Of a DNA stretch of 64,000 bases, positions 1-11,640 are shown in pieces. The notes under the pieces were generated by a model. The model searched no databases and was not told the DNA's origin. It saw nothing but the letters and a program-made list of their open reading frames with translations. The position numbers were made by a program, and so were the translations under genes. Source of the stretch: Aporrectodea caliginosa (lineage: Eukaryota; Annelida; Clitellata; Crassiclitellata; Lumbricidae); the NCBI GenBank assembly GCA_020284085.1, contig JACEVL010000020.1, positions 589,501 to 653,500 on the forward strand, given 5' to 3'. Every line of letters begins with the position of its first letter. Positions within the stretch are counted from its first letter, which is position 1.

Positions 1-404
1 AATAAAGCTCTTAATGGGGTTAGTTTAGTTGTTCATATCACCTAAAAGATAACATATTACATAGCCGAAAAATAGCTTATGTAAATAAAATTAAAAGTAA
101 CAATGTAAGGATGATCAAATAAACATGCGGAACCAACTTGATTCCTCTTTGCCAGCACTGCTACTATGTTTTAAGACCCTGATCCAAGCTTCATAAGGTA
201 TATAAGATATCCTAATTAACTCTCAATTCATCATCGTCTAAGACCAAGTATTTTAAATTCTTCTCAAGATACTTGGTTTTTCATTTGCTTTCATTTAATA
301 AAAAACTATTACAGAACATAATTTATCATTTATAATTCCTTTATTTAACAACAAAATAATTATTTCATTATTTGCTACCAGGTAAAATCATTCTGCATAT
401 TTAC
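1..404. other. presumed SETD6 intron 2, no exon seen
   Basis: This AT-rich stretch lies downstream, on the minus strand, of the last visible SETD6 exon. I see no further SET-domain coding sequence in it, so the remaining SETD6 exons should lie to the left of the window. A short inverted repeat (ACCAAGTA ... TACTTGGT) sits near 243-280. Confidence 0.4.
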
Positions 405-1953
405 CCTCCTGTAAAAGTTTGGCTATTTCAGATGTTTCAGAGGACAGTAGCATTGGCCGAGGTATCTCAAAAAGAGTCGTCCCAGATTCAATATCGTCGA
501 CAGCTATCATGCCATACTGGGCACATGAACCATCTCGGCTTACAGTCACCTGAGCAGTTACAGCATACAAGCATGGAATAATATTAATTATACATGGCAC
601 AAGTCTTGTGTCTCTCTTTCTCTCTCTCAACAATCATCCAAAGCTCTTCCAAGATCTAATGTATCTTTTGTTTATTCATTGATTTAAGGCATGCATTTAT
701 TATGCTACAAGATGGAGTCATGTAAAAGCCAGAGTAAATTAGTGACCTAAATGATGGTAACGAGTTGGCAAATCAGTGGTAGATGATTCCAAATACGAGA
801 AACATAATTTCTGAAATCAACAACCCCTTCTCTTTACCACAATGATTGCTTGGCAAGGACAAGTGTATTTCACTTGTTGAACTCCATATGGTGTAATTAG
901 TGGTGAAAAGCCAATGTTAATGTTATCATCACTTCTAAATCATAATTCCAAACATTTTTTAAAAAGCCTCACTTAACTACGAATATTTCAGTCCATGTAC
1001 ACTTTGTACAGCTCAGCATTTCTTCGGTTTCCACATTATATAATTGGTAATTCTTGTTTCAGAAGATGCTTATATCAGAATGTATTTTATTTCAATTAAA
1101 ACTTTATTCATTTTATTAAATTTATTTTTGATCAATCAGCATCTAGGTACAAAAGTCACAATAAATAAAGTAAAATATATATTGCGCCTGTGAATAAGCT
1201 GGTTCCCGCAACTTCGCTTTTGTGGGCGCTCTTGAAATCTCGAGTTTACGATTACGATATATCAGGGTGTAATGTAGGCCAAGGCAATGCAGAAAGTCGA
1301 ACAGTCAGCCCAATTTACCGAGGAATACATTCAGATTCTTCGAACAGGGAAGAAGGTGACCGATCAACCTACAAGCCAGAGTCCGGAGCATCCAGGAAAG
1401 AGATGCCCCAGAGTCTGGAAAATAGACCTCACACGAGCAAACAAGGACGGAGACTGACAAGGACACACTGACAGAGGACCATAGAAACACACAGACATAC
1501 ACACACACACTTCGACAGATACGGAGACATAATTATGGAAACAGGTAGCCTAATCAAGCATCCAAGACGAGCGAGTCCTAAACCAAGCAACCGGTCGACG
1601 CAGCCTACTAGGAGAGCTGACGGGAAGCCAGTATCAACGAATGGGATAGGCTGAATAATAGCACGAGGTGATCGCCAGGACATGACATACAAATCATACC
1701 AACACATGGGATACGCTGCCTGGCAGACTGAGTAGCACCCATAGACTACTAGATCGCAGCTGACCCGATTAAACATCTATATTTTAATAAATTCTCAAAC
1801 TTGAATAATCACCTTTTCATTTAGACTTAACCCTCCACACTTACACCAACACAGAAAGTTGTCTAAATTTGTATCTAAACTGTCTGCCTTAAACTTTTTC
1901 GACTGAATTTCGTCAATCTCTAAAACCTCGTGCTGCCGCTTCCACGCCGCCAT
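405..1953 (-). CDS. SETD6: N-lysine methyltransferase SETD6, N-terminal exons (partial)
   Basis: SETD6 monomethylates lysines on nuclear proteins such as RelA, using S-adenosylmethionine (family knowledge). Two minus-strand exons are visible. Exon 1 runs 1953 to 1813: its ATG (1951-1953) begins MAAWKRQHEV and it ends GGLSLNEK before a GTGATT donor. Exon 2 runs 549 to 405: it begins VTVSRDGSCAQYGMIA after a CTGCTCAG acceptor and ends near ...AKLLQEG at a GTAAAT donor. Both junctions fit in phase 0. The joint resembles the start of vertebrate SETD6, with a short tail, an LSWC-type helix, then the V-S-R-x-G...YGM entry into the SET domain. The catalytic core and Rubis-binding region would lie beyond the left edge. 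The gene diverges from GATC, with 344 bp between start codons. Seen: sequence and splice sites. Inferred: identity from remembered family sequence. Confidence 0.82.
1190..1262 (+). repeat. retroposon 3'-tail fragment (GTGAATAAGCTGGT ... GATTACGAT)
   Basis: The segment GAATAAGCTGGT, a GCGCT-containing stretch, then GATTACGAT closely matches 28,831-28,918. There the GATTAC unit is repeated several times. Both look like 3' ends of one LINE or SINE family with a hexamer tail. It lies inside SETD6 intron 1. Confidence 0.45.
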
Positions 1954-2297
1954 CTTCAACCAAGAAATACATGAGGAGGTAGATGAGGTTGAGAGCAGAC
2001 CGATGATATCAGATTTTAAGCTATCACCACCACTTGTACATTTTGTAAACCACAGTTTTTAAAGCTTCGATATTTCTAATTAAGAATGAGGGAACCACAC
2101 AAGCTTGTAGTTGTAGGGCGTATGAGTAATTAGTTAATAATTGTCAGTCAAAGCGTGACTAAATCAGATTTGCTTACCTACTTACTTGTTAATAATTATA
2201 GCGCTATAATTTGGAACTCGTGCAGACTTACATGTCTGAAGGATCGGGAAATCTTCAATAAAAGTGGTTTTAAGGATTAAAAAATATTTTTTGAGCG
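1954..2297. promoter_or_regulatory. bidirectional promoter between SETD6 and GATC
   Basis: The start codons of SETD6 (minus) and GATC (plus) are 344 bp apart and point away from each other, so one region must drive both. No clear TATA box is placed for either gene, which is usual for housekeeping promoters. The start sites are inferred, since 5' untranslated exons could exist. Confidence 0.6.
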
Positions 2298-5200
2298 ATG
2301 AGGGTTTTTCCTGTCTCGAAAATGATTATACGCTCCGTAGTTCTACGATGCCAACTATTCAGATGTTTTAGCCAAAAGGTAATTTTTGACTTAATATCAG
2401 TGAAGTAAGTAAGTGCTGTTAAATGTGCAAATTTGTTATAGCGCTTTATTCGCCTTTCTGCGTCCGGCATTGCTTCGTGTGGATGGCATTATACTGGAAT
2501 AATGATAAACGAATTTAAATAGATTTTATGCTGTACTATATTGTTTAAATTGTTTTTCTTACTCGCCAAGCTTGAAAATTGAATGAAAATAAGTAAGTAA
2601 GTGTGTTCTTTATTAAACGCTGGCAAACGGCGCTTTACATATAATGATGATGGATGAATGCATCCAGGTGAAGGAAGAGGTCCAGAACCACGAAGAGCAA
2701 TGTAATTGGAGGTTTGGATCTGTCCCAGTGCAGAGTATTCAAAGAAGTAGGAGAATAAGAAGAGGATAAAGAAGATTATGGAAGCATGAACTTCCATTGT
2801 AATACTGTTTTGCCCTATTTCATTTTGTTCAACAGGTGCCACCGCATCCTACTTGGAAGATAGTGGATGAAAGCGTCTTACCACCTGTAAGCTGCTTATT
2901 GCTGATTTTGTTATTGGTGTAAATAGTGAGCAAATTTCACAGCTAGTTGAAACATCAACATCAGTTACTAACTTATGCAGCACTTTTTATTGTTTCTGTT
3001 AAACAGTTTATGACTCAGTAGTTTTTGCTCCTTTGCGGCTTTTAATTTCAGCTTCTGAACTTGCTGATGTGCCCGATTGCTCAAACATTTATTTCAATGT
3101 TTAGGTCAACATACGTTTTACGAAATGAGTGTCATTTCACTTAGCAAAGAACTTATTATCAATAAGGAAAAGTTGTCACAAACAGAAAATGGCAATTTTG
3201 ATACTGATTTGCTATTTCCAAACCAGTCTTTTAACTGACAACAGAATTGTGTTGAATTTATATAATTTCTTATTACCTTAGTAAACTAGTTAAATGGTGT
3301 TCTGTTTCTGTTTATTTGCGCTGTTTAGTATTTGTTTTTATGTTGGCTTGTAGCCTCAGACATTTGCTACAGAAATGATTGACCACCTAGAAAGGCTGGC
3401 ACTGGTCGACTTTGGCAATCAAGAGGCTGTTGACCGAATATCAAAAGCTGTCCGCTTTGCTGACCAGTTGCTGCTTGTCGACACAACAGGTGTCGAGCCA
3501 TTGTCTTCAGTGCTTGAGGACAGGTTGTCACATCAGTACCTATACTACTCTTTATGATGATTAAAGTTATCATCACTGACTGAACTTATATTTTAATATA
3601 AATCACAGTTTCTGGATTATTGCAAGACATGTCTCAAGCTGAGAGGAATGCTTCAAATCAAATTCAAAATAATTTTTTTATCTTGGTACATGGTCTAAAA
3701 TTCAATTTAAATTAAATGCCATAATTATTTATTTCGATGTGCTTCATTTCACCTCTGAAACAATTATTTCTGCAATTCAGACTAAAGTGTTGAACTGTGT
3801 GTTGGCAAAGTTCGTAAATTTGGTTTATAATAGAATTTTGTAAAAAAATACTTATCATAATTGCACATCTATATAATGAAAACTCCTCAGATGTGCTCCG
3901 GACATGACAACATAAGCCCACAATCAAAAAACAATGGCCGTGACTTGCTGGAAAAATAGAGGCAGAGAGAAAGAAGAAGCCTGCATGTTGCATGACAGCC
4001 TATTCTAGAGTGATGGTCTGAAGTATTTTGAAAGCCGTTTAAATAGTAAACAAGAGTAAATGGTCACCATCATTGTCTACACATCTAGGAATGAACAAAC
4101 TAAGTCCAGAGGTCGTCGAACAAGAGTCCAGAGGCATAATCAAGATATATATATTCGTTTAATATTGAATCACTAGGTTGACACACCGCAACCCATTACA
4201 GATAGTCGTATTGCCAGATAAAAAGAAGAAGTGAATAATTAATAGTTTTTAAATATCTGGCAAGATGTCATGATCGATCGTGTCAATTGTTGTATGCATT
4301 ACTTGCACAGCAACGGAAAATGATAATGTGTGAGAACCATAACGCATTGCAAAATAGTCGCATGACTTCCACACAAATGTTTATGAAGATATTTAGTTTT
4401 CAGTAGTTGAACTGCTTATTTCTTTCTTAGTATTTAGTGTATATTTAACAGTATTTTTTCTTTTCTGTATTTGTGTTTCATTATATTTGTGCTGCCCGAT
4501 TGTGATGAATTAGGGTAGGGATAAATCTGGTAAACAGGTGTAATGCAATTAGATAGTGCTAATTTTTTGGCTAACCAGCAAATAAGCCATTTGGTGGAAA
4601 CTGTGGAGTTGTTAGTTTAATGAATAATGGCTTTGATTTGACAGAGCTCTTTATCTCCGTGAAGATGAAGTCATTGAAGGGAAGTGCCGAGATGATCTCT
4701 TAAAAATTGCAGAAAAAGTCGTAGAAGAGTATTATGTCGCTCCACCAGGTAAGTGCAGTATTGAATTTGAATACTTGTGGTTATGATCCAGTCTTTTGTT
4801 GTGTGGTCCTACAGTGTTGCACAATGGCCCAACAACTGATGCCACTTTTGTGGTTTGTTGTGCGTAACCATAGTTGTTGGTTTGCCCGCTGAGAAGACAC
4901 TGTTGAGTGAGTCTAATGACATGCAAAAGGATATATTGCACAAATACTTCAAATCTAACTGAAAAGTTTAAGAAATGTTGATATATAGTAATCACCATTG
5001 TGTTTATCAATAATAAAAATTCTCTTATTCGAAGTAAAAAAATTCAAATGTTTTAATTGTGAATATATGCTGGAACCTCTTTATAAAGTTACCTATGTCA
5101 GGTGCGCTGCTATATTATATAAAATGGTCATATTGCAAGGATGTCATGTTCCAAGACTGATTTAAATATGGGATCCACGCTCGTGATACTGTTGTACATG

Positions 5201-6104
5201 TATCGGTATATACAACAAAGCTCCTAAGGAAAGTTTGGTGTGATATTGGACTTGTTAACAGTTGTTCACATTAAGAGGGAAGCATTTTGCTTCAAGTGGT
5301 CACTGATATTGGGCTTTATGTCATTGAAATTGCCAAGCCCCATGTTAATTGTTAATGATGTCTTGTGACAAATTTTTCTTCATTGACTGCTTCATGCCTC
5401 GTTTGGTGTATTATGCCATAAAGCTAATGCATGGTTGCATCCTGTGCTCTGTTGGTTGGCCACAGAAACTGCAGACAAATAACACATGTCCCAGTTTTCT
5501 AAAACGAACTTTTCAGCCTAAAACTCTTATGTCGCATTTCTTACAACTAATAACAGTATGGTTACATTTAAGATGATCCTGCATGTAGATATGGTTAGTC
5601 AAAATGAACCAGAAGGACTTTAGTTCATGTCTAGTTAGGCCTGATTTAAATATTTAGAGCAGAAAACTAAATTATGCAAAGTAATTTTACAGTATATCTG
5701 TTTATAAATGTAGAAAATAATTGATGAGATATATTTGCAATTATTATGTTAACCATGAAACATCAAATACATCAGTTTGTGGGCCAAGTGTTTGGCATGC
5801 AGCCTGTGTGAGACAATCATCGTTTATTTATGAAAGCTTGAAAGGTTTTCCATTTGATATCATGTCTGAACTTCTGAACCCTGCCTAATTAGGTATTAAT
5901 TGTGGATTGCAGTTGAAGGGTCCAGAATGTTAATGAATGCTCATTTATTGCGCTTTGGTGGTTCACATAATTCGTGTTGCAGGTGTTATAACATCTGTGG
6001 CACTCATTAATATCATGATTTGATTGGTAGATAACTTAATGTATGTATTGTTTTTATTTGTAGGGAACATCCCGTTATCAAGCAAAGACAGAGGCTACAA
6101 ATAA
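2298..6104 (+). CDS. GATC: glutamyl-tRNA(Gln) amidotransferase subunit C, mitochondrial (5 exons, complete)
   Basis: GatC is the small subunit of the mitochondrial GatCAB complex, which converts Glu-tRNA(Gln) to Gln-tRNA(Gln); it clamps GatA to GatB. Exons: 2298-2378, 2836-2886, 3354-3523, 4645-4748 and 6064-6104, all with GT donors and AG acceptors and consistent phases (0, 0, 2, 1). Together they encode 148 residues, close to the usual animal length of about 136. Exon 1 gives a basic, Ser/Arg-rich presequence ([18 protein letters not shown]), fitting import into mitochondria. Exon 2 gives [17 protein letters not shown]. Exon 3 carries the signature [13 protein letters not shown] and [11 protein letters not shown]. 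Exon 4 gives [11 protein letters not shown] and EEYYVAPPG, and exon 5 ends [13 protein letters not shown]. The stop overlaps an AATAAA at 6100-6105, a possible polyadenylation signal. Start chosen because it is the ATG that opens the presequence in frame with the conserved KVP junction. Confidence 0.9.
2590..2690 (-). repeat. LINE-like 3'-end fragment in GATC intron 1
   Basis: AAGTAAGTAAGTGTGTTCTTTATT resembles the AAGTAAGTAAGTAAG...TTTATTGAG stretch at 63,297-63,330 beside a LINE C-terminal fragment. GGCGCTTTACAT follows, similar to the GCGCTTTATAAA tail at 63,632. I read it as an old minus-strand retroposon end. Confidence 0.35.
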
Positions 6105-6964
6105 AGAATTTTATAAACAGAAGCAATTAAAATATCAATTCAAATATTTTTGTGGTGCTATTGAATGGTATCTGTTCAGCATCTCTTCAGGTTTTCTAGG
6201 CTACTGGTTCTCTGCAATTGCCAGTGATGCATCTCATGTGTTTACAGTTTTAGTTTAATTATCTGAGGGAGAATCCTGACTACACATTTAATCAAGGCTT
6301 TGTCATTACATTATACTCCAGTTATTACCGTAACTGCACATCTCAGCTTATTCCGTAATTTGTTGGTCATTTCCTTTCTCCAGCTACAGCATGGTGATTC
6401 TTTTCCAATCATTGTGCACATCTCATCTAGACTTTATTATCGTTTCCTGACCCCAGTCATTTGGTTGCTATGGGGTGAATAAATTATCTAAATTTTTCTG
6501 TCATTTGCTAAGTCCAGTGGTTTTCTCATGTTTAGTCCAGGTTTTATGATAATTTTGCTTAGAAGAAAAGGCCTTTTGTAAGGGACTTTTTGAATGAATT
6601 CATCCTTTGCGATGATGCTTTTGACGATCATTCATCTGCACTTGATCTTTTCATTCCTGCTGTTGGCAATCGGGTACTTTGTCCATCATCATTTACCTAT
6701 TGTGGACTCTTCTGATACTGTGAGTTCTGAAACGGATATGCTGCAAGCCAGATAGGCCTAGTCCCTGCAAATTTTGCAGGAGGACAGGCAGGATTCCTAT
6801 TGCTATGAACAGCTTGGAGAAGTTCTCTTCCTTCTCTGATTTGTGCTAATTTCCCTGTCATTCATTTTCTGTCCTGTTGGTCTCTATGCTAGGCTTATGA
6901 TGTAGATGGCGGTCTCTGCCCTCTTCTTTTGTATCGACATTGTAGAGCACCATTGTCATTTTTT
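6105..6964. other. GATC 3' flank, no gene seen
   Basis: Downstream sequence of GATC. Short open stretches exist (for example around 6,300 and 6,580-6,760), but they show no recognisable domain or splice pattern. No repeat family is identified. Confidence 0.4.
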
Positions 6965-7783
6965 TATCCATCTAGTTTAACTTACGGAAATCTTGCTTGC
7001 TTGCTTGCTTGATTGCTTGAGCCACAGGCTAAAAAGTCAAATCTTGCGACGACTAATTCGATCACTTACAATCATTCAATCGTCATGAAACTTGGCAGAT
7101 AGACTCGCCCTCGCAGACACTTCATTCTATAAAAATTTCAGCTCCCCAAAAGGCTAGCTTATAGAATCGGGGACTCAACTTTTCGAATCGGGGAATCCCT
7201 TTTCCGATACGCAGCGTTGCCATTGGCCAGCGTTGCCATTGGCCGCAACAAAAACGGGCGCGCTGCCTCATTAAACGCATGCTATGTCGTAAAATGAACG
7301 CGGATTATTTTCAGAGTACACGTTATAGGATACTAGATGGATATAGTAAAAACTTTGTTTTTACGGGCTGTATTTTATTATCCATCTACTTTAACTTACG
7401 GAAATCTTGCTTGAGCCACAGGCTAAAAAGTCAAATCTTGCGACGACTAATTCGATCACTTACAATCATTCAATCGTCCTGAAACTTGGCAGATAGACTC
7501 GCCCTTGCAGACACTTCATTCTATAAAAATTTCAGCTCCCCAAAAAAGGCAAGCTTATAGAATCGGGGACTCAACTTTTCGAATCGGGGAATCAACTTGT
7601 CCGATACGCAGCGTTGTCATTGGCCGCAACAAAAACGGCGCGCTGCCTGATTAAACGCACGCTATGACGTAAAATGAACGCGGACTATATATTTGTAGAG
7701 GTAACTGCTTCGTAAGACGCATTATAGGATAGTAGATGGATATTAGTAAAAAAACTTTGTTTTTTACGGGCTGTATTTTATTT
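6965..7783. repeat. tandem duplication of a ~400-bp unit
   Basis: Copy 1 (about 6,965-7,377) and copy 2 (about 7,378-7,783) both start ATCCATCTA(G/C)TTTAACTTACGG. They share AGCCACAGGCTAAAAAGTC, the CATTCAATCGTC/GAAACTTGGC block and GAATCGGGGACTCAAC, and end in TACGGGCTGTATTTTATT. Copy 1 has extra GCTT units and a duplicated 15-bp CAGCGTTGCCATTGG. High identity indicates a recent event or a satellite-like element. I do not recognise the family. Confidence 0.75.
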
Positions 7784-8748
7784 ATCCTTCCACGTATCTG
7801 CAAGTAACATCTGACCACTAGATCGGTCGACCGATCTGCAATTCTGAATCAGCTCAATCAGCAGTATTAAGCACCTTCCTGATTGTCCGTGTTTGTCTTT
7901 TGAACATAACTGTCGCTTCCGAAGCACAAGAAGGATGAAATTTCCACTGTACATGTATTTCTCTTCCAGAAACAATCTTATATTTGGATGGTTCCACTGT
8001 CTCTAATCGATTCTTGCAGCACACATTCTTTGCTAACTAAGGTTGCCTAGTATGATTCTTCGAGTTCGTCATGTTTTATGATAACGCCATGGACGTCTGC
8101 AGAGAGGAGCAAGGGGAGTGGAAGCATTTGCTTCCTCAGGGATTTTACACATATCTGTACAAAATTGACAATTTTTCTGGAAGATAGTGAAAGTTGATAA
8201 TATTATGAATTTTATGATGTTTGGTTGAACAGAAAGTGCGATGGAATGATGATAGCTGCAGAAGACATGACTTTGAGTGAAGTCTTAGCCACGCAGAATT
8301 CTATCCGTCCGTGATATTAAATAATGACTGCACTGACCGGAGTGACGCCACTTCCTCTCCGTCCCTCCCTGCTTGCCTCCCTCCCTCCGGCCGGTCGTCC
8401 GTCCATTCCTTCCTTCCATGATCAATCCCATTGTTCATCCCTTCCGTCCCTTCCTCCCCAGTCCTCTCCCTCCCTCTCTCTTCCTCCGTGTGTCCCTCTA
8501 TACCTGCCTCCAGCCCGACCTCCAATCGTCCGACCATCTCTCCCTCCCTTCGTCCCTACCTCGTTACCTCCCTCCCTCAGTCCATCCATCCCTACCTCCA
8601 ATCGTCCGTGCACGCCGGAGCTCACGTAATAATGGCAGGAAGGGGGAGGGAGTCAGAGAAAGATGTCGACCCCTAGTGGCTGGCACCAGAGCCGTGTATA
8701 TTTTATACTGCTCTGGCTGGCATGCGTCCGACTACGCTGGACTGGCTT
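7784..8748. other. non-genic; polypyrimidine CCTCCCTCC block at 8,345-8,605
   Basis: No gene is supported here. The strand-asymmetric run of CCCTCC, CCGTCC and CCATCC at 8,345-8,605 is low complexity and creates open frames on both strands without protein-like composition. Confidence 0.5.
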
Positions 8749-9210
8749 AGGGGCCGTCCATAAATGACGTCACGCAATTTTAGCCGATTTTGAACCCCCC
8801 CCCCTCGTCACACTTCGTCACAAAAAGTAAGACCCCTTGAGAAATGACGTCACAAAGCTCTGATCCCCCCTAAAACCCAATTTCCATGGTGAAGCAAAAT
8901 GCTCTTTCGTGGAACAAATAGTGGAAAACATGCATATTTTAAAATCTAACGGTGACCAAATATTGAAATAATTAGAAAATTATTAATAATGGTGCCCGTA
9001 TACATTTAAATAATAAAAAATAATGAAAATTTAATACTCACAATTAGTGCTGTCATTGTTAAAATTAAATTGTTGTTAATTGTTAAATTTAATTACATAG
9101 ACCTGGTGTGACGTCACACCGCTCAGACCCCCACCCCCATGTCACACATCGTCACAAATTTCCGACCCCCTCTCCCCGTAGGTGCGTGACGTCATTTATG
9201 GACGGCCCCT
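8749..9210. mobile_element. MITE with perfect 28-bp terminal inverted repeats
   Basis: AGGGGCCGTCCATAAATGAC... at 8749-8776 is the exact reverse complement of 9183-9210. The element is 462 bp and has no coding capacity. Both TIRs contain the CRE/ATF palindrome TGACGTCA, and further GACGTCAC sites lie inside near each end, next to GTCACAC-TCGTCACAAA repeats. Flanks are TT on the left and TT(A) on the right, so the target-site duplication is short or ambiguous. The superfamily is not assigned. Similar GGGGCCGTCCATAAAT ends occur in many invertebrate genomes (recollection). Confidence 0.85.
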
Positions 9211-9260
9211 TTAGGAATGCTGACTTATCGCACCCTATCTAACGAATGGTTAGAAGTAGG

Positions 9261-9335
9261 CAGGGCCGGATTAAGACTTTCGGGGCCCTAAGCCAAGAGC
9301 CGGGTTAAGACATCCGGGGGCCCTAACCGCAAAGC
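9261..9335. repeat. fragment with GCCGG(A/G)TTAAGAC...GGGGCCCTAA repeated twice
   Basis: Two near-copies of about 35 bp lie side by side. The CAGGGCCGGATTAA start resembles a DNA-transposon terminus, but no matching opposite end is seen. Confidence 0.35.
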
Positions 9336-9783
9336 CATGCAAAAATATGTCTTTGTGCACAGAGTTCAATCCGTACACAAGCGATTTTTTCTAATGAAAT
9401 ATTGGCTAAATAATAACACATGCATTTACCATTGTCATTTTGTCAATTAGGACCTTGGTACAATCTGATTTTATATTTCCTGATAGTTGGGGGACCTCAA
9501 AACGTGGGGCCGTAATTAGGATAGGGGTTAGGATAGAATGACGCAGTACGTATAGCATAGGTCTGGGATAGCATAGCTCAGCGTATACCATAGCCTATAA
9601 TTATAATTATAATCCCATGCTGCACAGGATAGCCTATATATAAATATATAGGCCTAGCCTAGCTTAGAACAGGCCAGCATAAGCATAAGATATTCTGCCA
9701 CAGTATGAATAACAGTGGCGTCCCAAGCAAACAGCATTTTGCAACTCTCGTATACGAAATGGAAAACGCGTGGCCAGTGGCAA

Positions 9784-9825
9784 ATAATAATGATGATGAT
9801 GATGACGATGACGATGATGATGATG

Positions 9826-9891
<66 letters not shown>
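9784..9891. repeat. trinucleotide microsatellite (GAT)n/(GAC)n then (AAT)n
   Basis: GATGATGAC units pass into about 22 AAT units. The open frames across it (poly-Asp/Asn or poly-Leu/Ser) are artefacts of the repeat. Confidence 0.95.
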
Positions 9892-9892
<1 letters not shown>

Positions 9893-9929
9893 GCTGCCAC
9901 TAGATTTAGGCATATAATATTATTATGTT

Positions 9930-11221
9930 TATACTTATAATTATTACTAATAGGATCCTATATAGGCCTACTATATAGGCCTCCATGTAATGAGCATTGA
10001 GCGCAAATCTGAGCGAATTCTTGATGACGTCAAATAATGGCTGACGTCATCTAATAAATTCCGACCCATTGTCTTTAACGTTACAAATCCTCATTCGTGC
10101 TTTTGTCTGATTTCTGGTTAGACAAGACTAGTTTAAACTTGTTGCGATTTGATTAAATTTCTGATAATTGTATGGTCGAGATGCTTCGTTCTCTTCTCTC
10201 CTGTCTTGGCCCTCGATCGTTCCCCGCCGGACCCTCGCCCGGCTCAGGACAACAAGGTTAGCTGAAAGAAACAGTAGTTTACATTTTTATATCGAGTTAC
10301 AATGCTACAATGCAGCTGTAATCTGGTAATATTTACCCTACAAAGTTCTGATGTAGGCCTACACACTGAGGCGGGGCTGATATTAATAACCTTAAACAGA
10401 CTGGAACAGGGCATTTTTCAGCGTAGAGTGAAGAACAGTAGGCTATTAATGGTAGTAGGACTATAGTTGCCAACATGAGGTAGATCCTTCCAGAGGGTGG
10501 GACCCTATAGTTACTGTGGATGAGTACTAGCCAACAACAAGAAGTGTAGCAAAAACAACAATTATTTAATTAGACATTGATTATAGAGGATTGGCCATTA
10601 ACAGAGTTACAGATTTTACAGATTCTACCTAGAATTGATGCCTTTGCAAAAGAAGTTTTATTATGAGAATGTTATATGACTTTGCATAAATGTTTGTATT
10701 ATTTATTTTTATGTTAAGTTACTGTGCGTTTGCTGGTAGAATAAAAAGCACTTGAACAGACTTACAGGGAAACCTAGGAAAACGAATAGGATGGCAAATG
10801 AATGGCCTGTGCTTAGTACAGTGCGTGAGTGTCAGCCTAAAGGAAGACAGTGTCTAATCTAATGTGAATGACTTCTTATGATGACCGTTATCATAAAGTC
10901 CATGATGAGGAAGACCAAGGGCGTAACTTTGCCCCATAAAATGGTGGTGACCCCTTCTTCTTCCCCTCCTCTTCCCTCTCCCCTTGCCTTCTCCCTCCCC
11001 CTCCTCCCTTTCCTATATGCAAATTTAGGATGCGCTGTCTGCCATGTTAAGGTTACTCGCAGAATATAACAAAGTACATTTGTCCATTCTGTTTAAACAA
11101 CTGTCAATATACTATGTTAGATATGTATGCAAGAATACATCGCCGTTGATTGTTTAACCCTTACGCTGCCATTATGATGTGTTAAGACGTCATGTACACA
11201 CCGGGCTGCATAATTGCCCTA
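9930..11221. other. no gene recognised
   Basis: Mixed unique sequence with TAGGCCTA motifs, a TGACGTCAT at about 10,042 and a pyrimidine-rich patch at 10,955-11,010. I see no convincing exon. Confidence 0.35.
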
Positions 11222-11359
11222 TGTGTATACAGAGAACCACTATAGCTTCAAAACTCGCCTCCCATTGGTTGAAGTTGTCACGTGACTCTATCGACAATTC
11301 ATCGTGACCTGACCTATTTTAAACGCTCTTTGAAATTGATTGTTTACAAGCTAAATAAG
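11222..11359 (+). promoter_or_regulatory. promoter candidate with inverted CCAAT box and CACGTG E-box
   Basis: CCCATTGGTTG (inverted CCAAT) and GTCACGTGAC (palindromic E-box) lie just upstream of an ATG in good context (AAGATGGCA) that opens an exon-like reading frame. Confidence 0.45.
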
Positions 11360-11640
11360 ATGGCAGCTGCCATTGAGAATTTATTCGGCGATTGTTGTTT
11401 TGAGAGTGAGGTGGTCGAGGTGACGGATTTAGCTCCTGGTGGAGATGCGCTAAGCTGCAAGTTTATTATTCGTGCATCTTTGGCGTCGGAGTCTGAAGCC
11501 ATACAATGGCTTTCTTACTTTAAAGTGAGAACGAGCACGAATTGGGTATCTCGTGCTGGTCAAAGGAAACTGGCGGATGGGAAATACGCGAGATTTCTGT
11601 TCAGCCGTGATTACGTCTGCCATCACAGTCGAAGAGAAAG
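11360..11640 (+). CDS. first coding exon of an unrecognised gene (possible DNA-binding module)
   Basis: An ATG in Kozak-like context starts MAAAIENLFGDCCFESEVVE. The frame stays open for 93 codons and ends at an AG|GTGAGA donor (11,641), leaving phase 2. The conserved-looking part is F-I-I-R-A-S ... A-I-Q-W-L-S-Y-F, then T-N-W and finally Y-V-C-H-H. W...F...TNW...YVCHH resembles the N-terminal module of CARF/ALS2CR8- and MULE/SWIM-related proteins that are multi-copy in invertebrates; this is a tentative recollection. No following exon was found before 12,530, so the model is a single exon of a larger gene. The promoter-like motifs just upstream support a real first exon. Confidence 0.5.

Noticed and set aside
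8301..8750. Pro/Ser-rich protein on the plus strand and Gly/Arg-rich on the minus strand
   Set aside because: Several overlapping frames are open at once in a CCCTCC low-complexity run, with no start or splice support.
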